Positions 1-6,336 of a stretch of 11,376 nt of DNA are shown here, in pieces (position 1 is the stretch's first letter; every line of letters begins with the position of its first letter). Under the pieces are notes generated by a model, which did no database searches, was not told the DNA's origin, and was given only the letters and a program-made list of their open reading frames with translations. A program made the translations under genes and the position numbers. The stretch is from the NCBI GenBank assembly GCA_020441225.1, contig JAGRMP010000283.1:1-11376 (forward strand), read 5' to 3'. The DNA comes from Maritimibacter sp. (GTDB lineage Bacteria; Pseudomonadota; Alphaproteobacteria; Rhodobacterales; Rhodobacteraceae).

Positions 1-383
1 AGGTGGTGATCGAGGGCTGCGGGTCCAACGGTTGCGAATACATGACCGGCGGGGTGGCGGTGATCCTGGGCCAGATCGGCCAGAACTTCGGCGCCGGCAT
101 GACGGGGGGCATGGCCTATGTCTACGACCCCGACGGCAAGGCGCAGGAGTATATGAACATGGAAACCCTGGTGACCGTGCCGGTGACGGTCGATCACTGG
201 GAGGACCAGCTCAGGACGTTGATCCTGCGCCATGCCGACGAGACCGGATCGACCCGGGCGCACAAGATCCTGCAGGACTGGGAGGCCGAGAAGCGCAACT
301 TCCTGCAGGTCTGCCCGACCGAGATGTTGGCGCACCTGCCCGTGCCGCTGAGCCTGGAAGAGGCGGCGGTGCCGGCGGAGTAA
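1..383 (+). CDS. gltB: Glutamate synthase large subunit, C-terminal end (partial)
   Basis: Only the last 127 residues are present; the reading frame is open from the window edge, so the gene begins upstream. Glutamate synthase (GOGAT) makes two glutamates from glutamine and 2-oxoglutarate in the cytoplasm; the large subunit carries the glutaminase and FMN/iron-sulfur synthase domains. What is visible is the end of the C-terminal GXGXG beta-helix domain, with glycine-rich turns such as EGCGSNGCEYMTGG, GQIGQNFGAGMTGG and AYVYD, followed by the helical tail containing DHWEDQLRTLI. This pattern is typical of the bacterial NADPH-GOGAT alpha chain. The frame ends at TAA (381-383), 22 nt before a strong terminator, so this is the last gene of its transcript. 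The family assignment is secure; nothing can be said about the missing N-terminal part. Confidence 0.95.
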   Translation, partial: VVIEGCGSNGCEYMTGGVAVILGQIGQNFGAGMTGGMAYVYDPDGKAQEYMNMETLVTVPVTVDHWEDQLRTLILRHADETGSTRAHKILQDWEAEKRNFLQVCPTEMLAHLPVPLSLEEAAVPAE

Positions 384-405
384 CCGGCGCGCGACGACCA
401 GGTAT

Positions 406-441
406 GGGCGGCCCCGAGATCCGAACCGGGGCCGCCCTTTT
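406..441 (+). terminator. Intrinsic terminator after gltB
   Basis: The arms GGGCGGCCCCG (406-416) and CGGGGCCGCCC (427-437) pair perfectly over 11 bp around a 10-nt loop and are followed directly by TTTT (438-441). This is a textbook rho-independent terminator on the forward strand. On the reverse strand the stem is not followed by a T run, so it probably does not end the convergent gene 447-953 efficiently. Confidence 0.9.
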
Positions 442-446
442 CACGT

Positions 447-953
447 TCAGACCGCGGCGAAACCGACCACGTAGTTGTGGCCGTAATGGGCGGCGCATTT
501 CGGGCAGGTCGTATAGTAGAAATACACCTCGCCCTCCGGCTTGCCGTGATCGGCACTGATCGCCTTCATCTCGTCGTACCAGTGCCGGGCCTCGGCATAG
601 GGTCCGTCGAAGACCCGGGTGCGGAAGTGGCCCGACATGTGCACCGTCTCTTCGCCCGGCACCTCGGCCGCGGCGGCGAAGAAATGTTCCGAAGTCCAGG
701 CGCTGATATCCCGCGACAGAATGAAGAAGTCGTTGGGATCGAAGGCATTTGCCGCCTCCAGATGTTGTTGAACCCGTGGAAAAACCCGCCCGATGTCGAT
801 GGGCACATGGAAGACCGCGTGCGTCACGGCGCGCACGAACAGCTTGTCGTTGAACTTCAGGTCCAACCCGTCCCAGTTCTCCGCGTGGAAGCGGGGGCAG
901 CAGCCGGTTTCGTTGTCGGTGAGATCGTAGAAGGGCAGGGAATCGTAAGGCAT
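447..953 (-). CDS. Conserved uncharacterised protein with two cysteine motifs
   Basis: The product has 168 residues, no signal peptide and no membrane span, so it is probably cytosolic. It starts with MPYDSLPFYDL, followed by the conserved-looking ETGCCP motif (C18, C19) and ends with YYTTCPKCAAHYGHNYVVG (C150, C153). The CxxC plus the CC pair could form a metal site or a redox pair; that is inference. I recognise the general pattern as a widespread family often labelled only 'hydrolase' by automatic annotation, but no catalytic motif supports that label and I give no function. The start at 953 is chosen because AAGGAGGACGCC places a near-perfect SD 7 nt before the ATG; an in-frame extension further upstream would read through the promoter. 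The gene stands alone between gltB (convergent) and the DUF1269 gene (divergent). Confidence 0.8.
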   Translation of the reverse strand: MPYDSLPFYDLTDNETGCCPRFHAENWDGLDLKFNDKLFVRAVTHAVFHVPIDIGRVFPRVQQHLEAANAFDPNDFFILSRDISAWTSEHFFAAAAEVPGEETVHMSGHFRTRVFDGPYAEARHWYDEMKAISADHGKPEGEVYFYYTTCPKCAAHYGHNYVVGFAAV

Positions 954-975
954 GGCGTCCTCCTTTCCGAAAGAA

Positions 976-981
976 AGTATA
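976..981 (-). promoter_or_regulatory. Extended -10 promoter for the 447-953 gene
   Basis: Read on the reverse strand, TGC followed by TATACT forms an extended -10 element (5 of 6 matches to TATAAT, plus an upstream TG). A start site near 969 would give a leader of about 16 nt containing just the SD. No good -35 is visible at 17 nt, which fits an extended -10 type promoter or an activator-dependent one. Confidence 0.5.
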
Positions 982-988
982 GCATAAC

Positions 989-1008
989 TTTCCCGGGATT
1001 TCCCGGGT
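989..1008. repeat. Tandem 10-bp repeat with CCCGGG cores, possible operator
   Basis: TTTCCCGGGA (989-998) is followed directly by TTTCCCGGGT (999-1008). Nine of ten bases match, the period is exactly one helical turn, and each unit contains the palindrome CCCGGG. It lies just upstream of the -10 element at 976-981, where the -35 region and an activator or repressor site would be. A regulatory role is inference. Confidence 0.4.
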
Positions 1009-1104
1009 GAGAAAGGCGCGCCGCCAGGTCGGTGCGGTCCCGATACGGAACCCAAAGCGCCGCCCGGCCGTTGTGTGCAAAAGGACCAATCGCAGGGGCT
1101 TTCC

Positions 1105-1644
1105 ATGTCCGAACTGATCGTCATTGCTGCCGACACCCCCGAGGCCGCCTTCGAGTTGCGCGACAGGATCGCCGAGCAGGCGCGCGACTTTGCGGTCGAG
1201 GTCGAAGATATCGTTGTCGTTTCGCGTGCGGAGGACGACGCCGTTCGCCTCCACACCCGCACCAACACCGTTGCGATGCAGGCGCTCGGTGGCGGCGTCT
1301 GGGGCCTCGGGCTGGGTGCGGTTCTTCTCATGCCGCTCGTGGGCGCCGCCGTCGGCGCCGCGGCCGGGGCGCTTACGGGGCGCGCGCTGAACATCGGGAT
1401 CGACGACGGCTTTCTCCACGAGATCGGGCGGGCGCTGGCACCCGGCAGCGCCGCGGTCGCGGTTCTCGCGCGGCGGGTGGATGCCTATCGCCTGGCCGCC
1501 ATCGTCCGCACCCATGGCGGTGAGGTTCTACATGCCGCGTTGTCCGACGAGGTGGCCGACGCCATGCCGCCGCTCGTGACCGCCAAGACCCCGACCAAAC
1601 GCGAGGTCCACGTGGCGGGATACGGCGACCAGCCGCCGCTTTGA
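1105..1644 (+). CDS. DUF1269-type glycine-zipper membrane protein
   Basis: The product has 179 residues. An N-terminal alpha/beta segment (MSELIVIAADTPEAA...) is followed by a hydrophobic glycine-rich stretch at about residues 62-92, with glycines at 62-64, 67, 69, 71, 80, 84, 88 and 92, which resembles a glycine zipper that can insert in membranes. The C-terminal part returns to soluble alpha/beta sequence with GSAAVAVLARR and HGGEVLHAAL. This arrangement matches the DUF1269 family; no biochemical role is known to me. The start at ATG 1105 is preferred over one at 1075 because AGGGG lies about 7 nt upstream and MSELIVIAAD is the usual kind of N-terminus for the family. It is divergent from the 447-953 gene, and mtgA follows on the same strand. 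Confidence 0.75.
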   Translation: MSELIVIAADTPEAAFELRDRIAEQARDFAVEVEDIVVVSRAEDDAVRLHTRTNTVAMQALGGGVWGLGLGAVLLMPLVGAAVGAAAGALTGRALNIGIDDGFLHEIGRALAPGSAAVAVLARRVDAYRLAAIVRTHGGEVLHAALSDEVADAMPPLVTAKTPTKREVHVAGYGDQPPL

Positions 1645-1668
1645 CGTGACCCTGCTTTGACTTGACCC
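1638..1668 (+). repeat. Imperfect direct repeat at the end of the DUF1269 gene
   Basis: GCTTTGACGTGACCC (1638-1652) recurs as GCTTTGACTTGACCC (1654-1668), one mismatch in 15 with a period of 16 bp. The first copy contains the stop codon of the DUF1269 gene. Both copies hold TTGAC, like a -35 element, but no -10 at proper spacing is evident before mtgA. Confidence 0.45.
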
Positions 1669-1743
1669 GGGGCCCGCGGCTGGGGACAAGGAGCCATGGC
1701 ACGGGCACGGCAGACAAGAGGCAGGCGGCGGGAGGTGGGGATC

Positions 1744-2421
1744 ATGGCCGCCACCGGGCGTTTCGTCCGCCGCTGGCTGCTGCGCCTTGCGTTCCTCTTC
1801 GTTGTCCTCGTGGCGCTCGCCGTGGTGCTGTTCTCGGTCGTTAACCCGCCCACCACGCTCTACATGGCCGCGGAAAAGGCCCGACACGGCGGGATTAGAC
1901 ACACATGGGTGGCGTTCGACGAGATCGCACCGGTGATGGCCCGGTCGGTCGTGGCGGCGGAGGACGCGAATTTCTGCGCGCATTGGGGCTTCGACATGAA
2001 CGCGATCCGCCAGGTGATCGCCGCCGGGGAACGGCGCGGCGCCTCGACGATCAGCCAGCAGGTGGTCAAGAACGTCTATCTCTGGCCGGAGCGCTCCTGG
2101 GTGCGCAAGGCGCTCGAGGCGCTGATCACGCCCGCGGTCGAGCTGGTCTGGTCGAAGCAGCGCATCCTCGAGGTCTATCTCAACGTCGCCGAGTTCGACA
2201 CCGCGGTGTTCGGTGTCGAAGCGGCGGCGCAGCATCATTTCGGCGTGTCCGTCAGCGCGCTCACTGCGCGGCAGGCGGCCTATCTCGCCGCGGTGCTGCC
2301 CGATCCCAAGGGCCGCTCGGCGACCCGGCCGACCCCGTTCCTCGACCGTCGCGCCGCCAGTATCGCCGACGGGGCCGAGACCATTCGCCGCGACGGCCGT
2401 GCCGCCTGTTTCGAGGGGTGA
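1744..2421 (+). CDS. mtgA: Monofunctional biosynthetic peptidoglycan glycosyltransferase
   Basis: This GT51-family enzyme polymerises lipid II into glycan strands at the periplasmic face of the inner membrane. With ATG 1744 the product has 225 residues, near the usual size. A single membrane anchor spans about residues 10-32 (LLRLAFLFVVLVALAVVLF). The motif AAEDANFCAHWGFD carries the presumed catalytic glutamate E73; GASTISQQVVKN (99-110) is the second conserved motif; RSWVRKALEA holds the second conserved glutamate near E125; and RILEVYLNVAEF and GVEAAAQHHF complete the fold. No transpeptidase domain follows, which separates it from class A PBPs. The start at 1744 has an ideal SD (GGAGGT, 7-nt spacing); an in-frame ATG at 1696 would add 16 basic residues but its AAGGAG lies only 2 nt away. 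It lies 70 bp upstream of the fzlA-like gene. Confidence 0.93.
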   Translation: MAATGRFVRRWLLRLAFLFVVLVALAVVLFSVVNPPTTLYMAAEKARHGGIRHTWVAFDEIAPVMARSVVAAEDANFCAHWGFDMNAIRQVIAAGERRGASTISQQVVKNVYLWPERSWVRKALEALITPAVELVWSKQRILEVYLNVAEFDTAVFGVEAAAQHHFGVSVSALTARQAAYLAAVLPDPKGRSATRPTPFLDRRAASIADGAETIRRDGRAACFEG

Positions 2422-2433
2422 GTCGCGCCGGAT

Positions 2434-2462
2434 TTGACCGGGCCCGCGTTTCACGGCAAAAC
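2434..2462 (+). promoter_or_regulatory. Possible promoter for fzlA-queG
   Basis: TTGACC (2434-2439, 5 of 6 to the -35 consensus) is spaced 17 nt from CAAAAC (2457-2462, 3 of 6). It would give a leader of about 23 nt before the ATG at 2492. The -10 is poor, so this is only a candidate; read-through from mtgA is an alternative. Confidence 0.3.
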
Positions 2463-2491
2463 GCTTGGAGACAACGCGCGAGACCTCCCGC

Positions 2492-3157
2492 ATGACCCGG
2501 CTCTATCACTTCCCGCTCTCCCCCTATTGCCGCAAGGTGCGGCTGTCGCTGGCCGAAAAGCGCATCGAGGTCGAGCTGATCGAGACCCGGTACTGGGAGA
2601 AAGCGCCCGAATTCCTGCGCCGCAACCCGGCGGGCAAGGTGCCGATCCTGAATATCGACGGCAAGACGCTCACCGAAAGCGCGGCGATCAACGAATATCT
2701 CGAAGAGCGCTACCCGACGCCGCCGCTGATGCCCAACAGCACCGATGGGCGCTACGAGGTGCGGCGGCTGGTGAGCTGGTTCGACGACAAGTTTCACAAC
2801 GAGGTCACGGCCAACCTGCTCTACGAACGGGTGAACAAGAAGATCTCGGGCCAGGGTTACCCCGAGAGCGCCAAGATCAAGGCGGGCGCCAAGGCGATCA
2901 AATACCACATCGACTACATGGGGTGGCTGCTCGACATCCGCCGCTGGCTGGCGGGCGACGCGATGACGCTGGCCGATTTCGCCGCCGCTGCGCATCTCTC
3001 CGCGCTCGACTACATTTCCGACGTCGATTGGGACCGCAACGCCAACGTCCGCGAGTGGTATTCCAAGATCAAATCGCGGCCCGCTTTCCGTTCGCTGCTT
3101 GCCGACCAGATCCCCGGGTTTCCGCCGCCGCCGCATTATGCGGATCTGGATTTTTGA
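2492..3157 (+). CDS. fzlA: FzlA-like glutathione transferase-fold protein (FtsZ-binding)
   Basis: The product has 221 residues with a thioredoxin-like N-domain ([44 protein letters not shown]) and a helical GST C-domain ([18 protein letters not shown]). It ends in HYADLDF, a C-terminal tail that I associate with FzlA, the GST-fold protein that binds FtsZ filaments and controls constriction in Caulobacter. From memory, Caulobacter residues L6, W38 and D227 matter for FtsZ binding or activity; L4, W35 and D218/D220 sit at matching places here. If this is right the protein acts at the division site and need not be a glutathione transferase. The ATG at 2492 fits the family N-terminus; a TTG at 2465 would add nine residues and no SD is strong for either. 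It lies next to mtgA and overlaps queG by 4 nt. A plain GST remains the alternative. Confidence 0.75.
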   Translation: MTRLYHFPLSPYCRKVRLSLAEKRIEVELIETRYWEKAPEFLRRNPAGKVPILNIDGKTLTESAAINEYLEERYPTPPLMPNSTDGRYEVRRLVSWFDDKFHNEVTANLLYERVNKKISGQGYPESAKIKAGAKAIKYHIDYMGWLLDIRRWLAGDAMTLADFAAAAHLSALDYISDVDWDRNANVREWYSKIKSRPAFRSLLADQIPGFPPPPHYADLDF

Positions 3158-4194
3158 CTGCAGCGCTCAAGGCCGAACTGATTGCCAAGGCCCACGAGGA
3201 AGGGTTCGCCGGGGTCGGCGTGACCCGGCCCGGTGCCGTGCCGGAGATTGCCGACCGTCTGGCGGCATTCGTCGCACGTGGCTGGCACGGCGACATGGGC
3301 TGGATGGGCGAACGGATGGGCTGGCGGGGCGACCCGACGGCGCTCTGGCCCGAGGCGCGCTCGGTCATCATGCTGGCCGAGATGTACACGCCCGACGAGG
3401 ACCCGATGGCCGTGGTCGGGCGGCCCGATCGTGGCGCGATCAGCGTTTATGCCCGCAATAGAGACTATCATGACCTGGTCAAGAAGCGGCTCAAGCGAGT
3501 CGGGCGCTGGTTGATCGAGCGCGCGGGGGCGGACACAGAGATCAAGGTCTTCGTCGACACCGCGCCGGTCATGGAAAAGCCGCTCGCCGCGGCCGCGGGG
3601 CTCGGCTGGCAGGGCAAGCATACCAACCTGCTCAGCCGCGAACTGGGCAACTGGTTCTTTCTCGGTGCGATCTTCACCACGCTGGAGCTGCCGCCCGACG
3701 CGCCGGGGGTGGATCACTGCGGCTCCTGCACCGCCTGTCTCGACGCCTGCCCGACACAAGCCTTTCCGGCGCCGGGCCAGCTCGATGCGCGCCGCTGCAT
3801 CAGCTACCTCACCATCGAACACAAGGGGGCGGTGGACGAAAGCCTGCGCCCGCTCATCGGCAACCGGATCTATGGCTGCGACGATTGCCTGGCCGCCTGC
3901 CCCTGGAACAAGTTCGCCGAAGCCGCGCAGGAGATCCGCTACGCGGTGCGCGACGATCTCGCGGCGCCGCGCCTTTCCGCGCTGGCCGCGCTCGACGATG
4001 CGTCATTTCGCTCCAAGTTTTCCGGCTCGCCGATCAAGCGGATCGGCCGCGCGCGGTTCCTGCGCAATGTCGCTTATGCAATCGGGAATTCCGGGGAAAC
4101 GGCCCTCCGTCCGGCCGTGGCGGCGCTGGTGTCCGATCCCGACCCGGTGCTCGCCGATGCGGCCCGCTGGGCTGTCGCAAGACTTCGGGAGTAG
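3154..4194 (+). CDS. queG: Epoxyqueuosine reductase
   Basis: QueG reduces epoxyqueuosine to queuosine in the wobble position of tRNAs for Asp, Asn, His and Tyr, using cobalamin and two [4Fe-4S] clusters. The 346-residue product shows the family signature: [43 protein letters not shown] (D135 is the likely catalytic acid), [12 protein letters not shown] (C189, C192, C195, C199), [10 protein letters not shown] (C215) and [12 protein letters not shown] (C242, C245, C249), eight cysteines for two clusters. A HEAT-like C-terminal tail with [12 protein letters not shown] follows. The start is TTG at 3154, overlapping the fzlA stop as TTGA; no in-frame ATG or GTG lies between the end of the fzlA domain and the conserved N-terminus. 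An open frame extends back to 2434 but that part only shadows fzlA. Translational coupling to fzlA is likely. Confidence 0.95.
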   Translation: MTAALKAELIAKAHEEGFAGVGVTRPGAVPEIADRLAAFVARGWHGDMGWMGERMGWRGDPTALWPEARSVIMLAEMYTPDEDPMAVVGRPDRGAISVYARNRDYHDLVKKRLKRVGRWLIERAGADTEIKVFVDTAPVMEKPLAAAAGLGWQGKHTNLLSRELGNWFFLGAIFTTLELPPDAPGVDHCGSCTACLDACPTQAFPAPGQLDARRCISYLTIEHKGAVDESLRPLIGNRIYGCDDCLAACPWNKFAEAAQEIRYAVRDDLAAPRLSALAALDDASFRSKFSGSPIKRIGRARFLRNVAYAIGNSGETALRPAVAALVSDPDPVLADAARWAVARLRE

Positions 4195-4289
4195 ATTGCC
4201 GGGCAAGCGCCTGCACGGCGAACCTGCCAGTGCTCCGTGCCCGAGCCGCTGAGGCGGTTGGGTTATCTGCGCAGACCGGCAGACCCGGT
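4195..4289. other. Convergent spacer between queG and the 4290-4703 gene
   Basis: This 95-bp spacer holds two weak hairpins: AGCCGC/GCGGTT (4244-4259, TGAG loop) and ACCGG/CCGGT (4275-4289, 5-nt loop). Neither is followed by a T run in either direction. They may assist termination, but no convincing intrinsic terminator is visible. Confidence 0.35.
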
Positions 4290-4703
4290 TCAATACATCC
4301 GGTAGGCATCGACCGCGGCCGCGATCCCCTCGGCGGCGTGGGTGGTCGGATAGGGGCCGAGAACCGATTTTCCGATGACATAGGTCACCTGCGCCGGTCC
4401 GTTCGTGTCGCGAAACACCAGGCGCGCTTCGACCCCTTTCGCGGCGAAGGCGGCGGTGAGGTCGCGGGCGAGCTGTCGGCGCGCCGGGCTTTCGGCATTG
4501 GACCCGGGCCAATCGACATAGGCGACCAGGTCGGCGCCGATGCCGGCGACGCCGTAGTCACGCAACGCCTCGCGGGTCACGGCGAGCGGGCGCATGTTGG
4601 GGTCGCGCGAAATCTTGTACCAGCCGAGCGCCAGGGCGGTCGGCAAGACGATCACCAGGATGAGCGCGATAACGAAAAACAGGTTGCGGCGGGTCTGGAG
4701 CAT
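4290..4703 (-). CDS. Small membrane-anchored protein of unknown function
   Basis: The product has 137 residues. MLQTRRN is followed by one strongly hydrophobic span (about 8-28, LFFVIALILVIVLPTALAL), after which about 105 residues should face the periplasm by the positive-inside rule. The exported part contains VAYVDWPGSN, ARRQLARDLTAAFAAKGVEARLVF and VTYVIGKSVLGPY, an alpha/beta pattern without a motif I can name. It contains no cysteines. I believe it is a lineage-restricted family, but cannot check that. It lies 81 bp downstream of ilvE on the same strand and is probably cotranscribed with it; no good promoter is visible in the gap. The ATG at 4703 directly precedes the membrane span, which supports it, although the SD is weak (GGGGAAA). 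Confidence 0.75.
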   Translation of the reverse strand: MLQTRRNLFFVIALILVIVLPTALALGWYKISRDPNMRPLAVTREALRDYGVAGIGADLVAYVDWPGSNAESPARRQLARDLTAAFAAKGVEARLVFRDTNGPAQVTYVIGKSVLGPYPTTHAAEGIAAAVDAYRMY

Positions 4704-4784
4704 GGGGTTTCCCCGGGGGCAAAGGCTGGGGCGCAGTCTACGCCCAACCGGTTACCGAAGGGTGAAACCCGCCATTCCCCCGGG

Positions 4785-5654
4785 TCAGCTGCGAACCAGC
4801 GCCTCGTAGGCTTCGGCGATCTCGCGGGTGAGCGCGCCGACCTCGAAGGTGTAGTTCCCGATCGACCCCACGGGGGTGACTTCCGCCGCCGAGCCGGTCA
4901 GCCAGCATTGCTCGAAGCCCTCCATCTCCTCGGGCATGATGTGGCGTTCATGCACGGTGATGCCGCGGTCCTTGAGCATGCCGATGACGGTTTGCCGGGT
5001 AAGGCCGTTGAGGATCGCGTCGGGCAGCGGGGTGTGGACCTCGCCGTCCTTGACAAAGAACACATTCGCCCCGGTCGCCTCGGCCACGTAGCCGCGATAG
5101 TCGAAGAAGATCGCGTCCGAGCAGCCCTTTGCCTCGGCGGCGTGTTTCGACATGGTGCAGATCATGTAGAGGCCGGCTGCCTTGGCCGAGGTGGGGATGG
5201 TTTCCGGGCTCGGCCGTTTCCATTTCGAGATGTCGAGCTTTGCGCCCTTGAACTTGGCATCGCCGTAGTAATTGCCCCATTCCCACGCGGCCACCGCCAT
5301 GCGGACCGGGTTGCGCGCAGACGAGACACCCATGTCGGGACCGGCGCCGCGGAAGGCGACGGCACGCACGTAGGCGTCGGTCAGACCGTTGGCCGCCAGG
5401 ACCGCCTGTTTCGCCGCTTCGATCTGGTCGACGGTCCAGGGGATTTCCATGTCCAGCAATTCGCCGGAGCGCAGCAGCCGTTCGGAATGTTTCCGCGACA
5501 GGAAGATCTTGCCGCCATAGGCCCGCTCGCCCTCGAACACCGACGAGGCATAATGCATCGCATGGGTCAGGATGTGCACGTTGGCGTCGCGCCACTCCAC
5601 CAGCTTGCCATCCAACCAGATCTTTCCATCGCGGTCGTCGTAGCTACCAGCCAT
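4785..5654 (-). CDS. ilvE: Branched-chain amino acid aminotransferase
   Basis: This cytoplasmic PLP enzyme exchanges the amino group between glutamate and the 2-oxo acids of leucine, isoleucine and valine. The 289-residue product belongs to fold-type IV: AMHYASSVFEGERAYGG near the N-terminus, RAVAFRGAG, the PLP lysine in TSAKAAGLYM (K158), YVAEATGANVFFVKDG, LNGLTRQTVIGML, and the phosphate-binding region ending in CWLTGSAAEVTPVGSIG. The start at 5654 is supported by AAGGAG 8 nt upstream; an ATG at 5690 is in frame but would add a basic, unconserved stretch. The EWGNYYG substrate-loop sequence fits the branched-chain rather than the D-alanine or aminodeoxychorismate-lyase members of the family. 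It is divergent from petP with a shared 178-bp regulatory region. Confidence 0.95.
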   Translation of the reverse strand: MAGSYDDRDGKIWLDGKLVEWRDANVHILTHAMHYASSVFEGERAYGGKIFLSRKHSERLLRSGELLDMEIPWTVDQIEAAKQAVLAANGLTDAYVRAVAFRGAGPDMGVSSARNPVRMAVAAWEWGNYYGDAKFKGAKLDISKWKRPSPETIPTSAKAAGLYMICTMSKHAAEAKGCSDAIFFDYRGYVAEATGANVFFVKDGEVHTPLPDAILNGLTRQTVIGMLKDRGITVHERHIMPEEMEGFEQCWLTGSAAEVTPVGSIGNYTFEVGALTREIAEAYEALVRS

Positions 5655-5691
5655 CGGTTTTCTCCTTCCAGATCGGCGTGATCTTTTCATT

Positions 5692-5732
5692 TGTTGCGCA
5701 CTTTAGGTCCGCATCGGACCGAATATTGCGCA
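5692..5732. promoter_or_regulatory. Inverted repeat flanked by TTGCGCA copies, candidate operator at ilvE
   Basis: GGTCCG (5706-5711) and CGGACC (5715-5720) form a perfect 6-bp inverted repeat around CAT. On each side lies a copy of TTGCGCA, within TGTTGCGCA (5692-5700) and TATTGCGCA (5724-5732). A further CGGACC is at 5790-5795. The palindrome falls on the start site predicted from the candidate ilvE promoter, so only half of it would be transcribed; a DNA operator is therefore more likely than an RNA hairpin. The binding protein is unknown. Confidence 0.4.
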
Positions 5733-5750
5733 GATTTCGATGCTGGCTAA
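5722..5750 (-). promoter_or_regulatory. Candidate ilvE promoter
   Basis: On the reverse strand TTAGCC (5750-5745) is spaced exactly 17 nt from AATATT (5727-5722). These are moderate matches to -35 and -10. The predicted start is near 5715, giving a leader of about 60 nt that carries the strong SD. Confidence 0.35.
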
Positions 5751-5756
5751 CAGTTG

Positions 5757-5784
5757 AGTCTTGGAATGTCAACAAGACTGACAT
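5757..5784. promoter_or_regulatory. Interlocking inverted repeats, candidate PetP (MarR) operator
   Basis: AGTCTTG (5757-5763) pairs perfectly with CAAGACT (5773-5779) around a 9-nt spacer, and ATGTCA (5766-5771) pairs perfectly with TGACAT (5779-5784) around 7 nt. The two palindromes overlap and sit on the candidate petP promoter. MarR proteins commonly bind such sites to repress their own operon; the assignment to PetP is inference. Confidence 0.4.
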
Positions 5785-5789
5785 AAAAA
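5761..5789 (+). promoter_or_regulatory. Candidate promoter of the petP-petR operon
   Basis: TTGGAA (5761-5766) and TAAAAA (5784-5789) are separated by 17 nt, each matching four of six consensus bases. The start would be near 5796, leaving a 37-nt leader with GGAGGTGAG before the ATG at 5833. The inverted repeats at 5757-5784 cover it. Confidence 0.35.
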
Positions 5790-5832
5790 CGGACCTGTAA
5801 CATTCGACGTGATCTCGGGAGGTGAGCGGCAG

Positions 5833-6336
5833 ATGAACGATCAGATCGGAGGGGGCGGGCCGCAGCTTCTGTTTCTCACCGACGAGCAGCTGCGCAAAGG
5901 GATCGAGGCGATGTATTTCGCCTATCGCGGGTTCACCGCCGATCCCGACCGGATCCTCGAGCAGCGGGGCTATGGACGGGCGCATCACCGGGCGCTGCAT
6001 TTCATCCACCGTTCGCCGGGTACAACCGTCAACAACCTCTTGTCGATACTGGGCGTGACGAAACAATCGCTGAACCGGGTGCTGCGGACGCTGATCGAGG
6101 AGGGGCTGGTCGAAGCGCGGGTGGGGGCGCGGGACAAACGGGAACGGCACCTGCACCTGACGGCCGAAGGCGCGGCGCTGGAGCGGGACCTTTCGGAAGT
6201 TCAGCGGGAGCGGATGCGCGGTGCCTACCGGGAGGTCGGGCCGGAGGCGGTCAGGGGATTCCGGATGGTGCTGGAGGCGATGATGGATCCGGACATGCGC
6301 CGGCATTTCAACCGCCTCAAGGAGCCTGAAGAATGA
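5833..6336 (+). CDS. petP: MarR-family transcriptional regulator, PetP-like
   Basis: The product has 167 residues with a winged helix at about 45-115: GYGRAHHRALHFIHRSPG, the recognition-helix region VTKQSLNRVLRTLIEEGLVE, and the wing RVGARDKRERHLHLTAEG. Helices on both sides would form the MarR dimer interface. The start at ATG 5833 has GGAGGT ten nucleotides upstream; a GTG at 5809 is in frame but has no such site. The stop overlaps the next start as ATGA, so the two proteins are translationally coupled. A MarR protein coupled to an OmpR-type regulator matches petP-petR of Rhodobacter capsulatus, known for being needed for cytochrome bc1-dependent growth. The symbol rests on this arrangement and on the neighbour's DNA-binding domain. 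No cysteine sensor is present. Confidence 0.7.
   Translation: MNDQIGGGGPQLLFLTDEQLRKGIEAMYFAYRGFTADPDRILEQRGYGRAHHRALHFIHRSPGTTVNNLLSILGVTKQSLNRVLRTLIEEGLVEARVGARDKRERHLHLTAEGAALERDLSEVQRERMRGAYREVGPEAVRGFRMVLEAMMDPDMRRHFNRLKEPEE

Noticed and set aside
211..1515. Reverse 434-codon open frame and related reverse frames across the DUF1269 gene
   Set aside because: It crosses gltB, its terminator, the 447-953 gene in another frame and the divergent promoter region; composition is that of a shadow frame.
2434..3153. Reading queG as a 586-residue protein starting at 2434
   Set aside because: The first 240 codons run in another frame across the whole fzlA-like gene and show arginine- and glycine-rich non-protein-like composition; QueG homology begins just after the TTG at 3154.
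3885..5681. Forward 598-codon open frame
   Set aside because: It overlaps queG and lies antisense to ilvE and the 4290-4703 gene. Its translation has no recognisable domain; long antisense frames are normal in DNA this rich in G+C.
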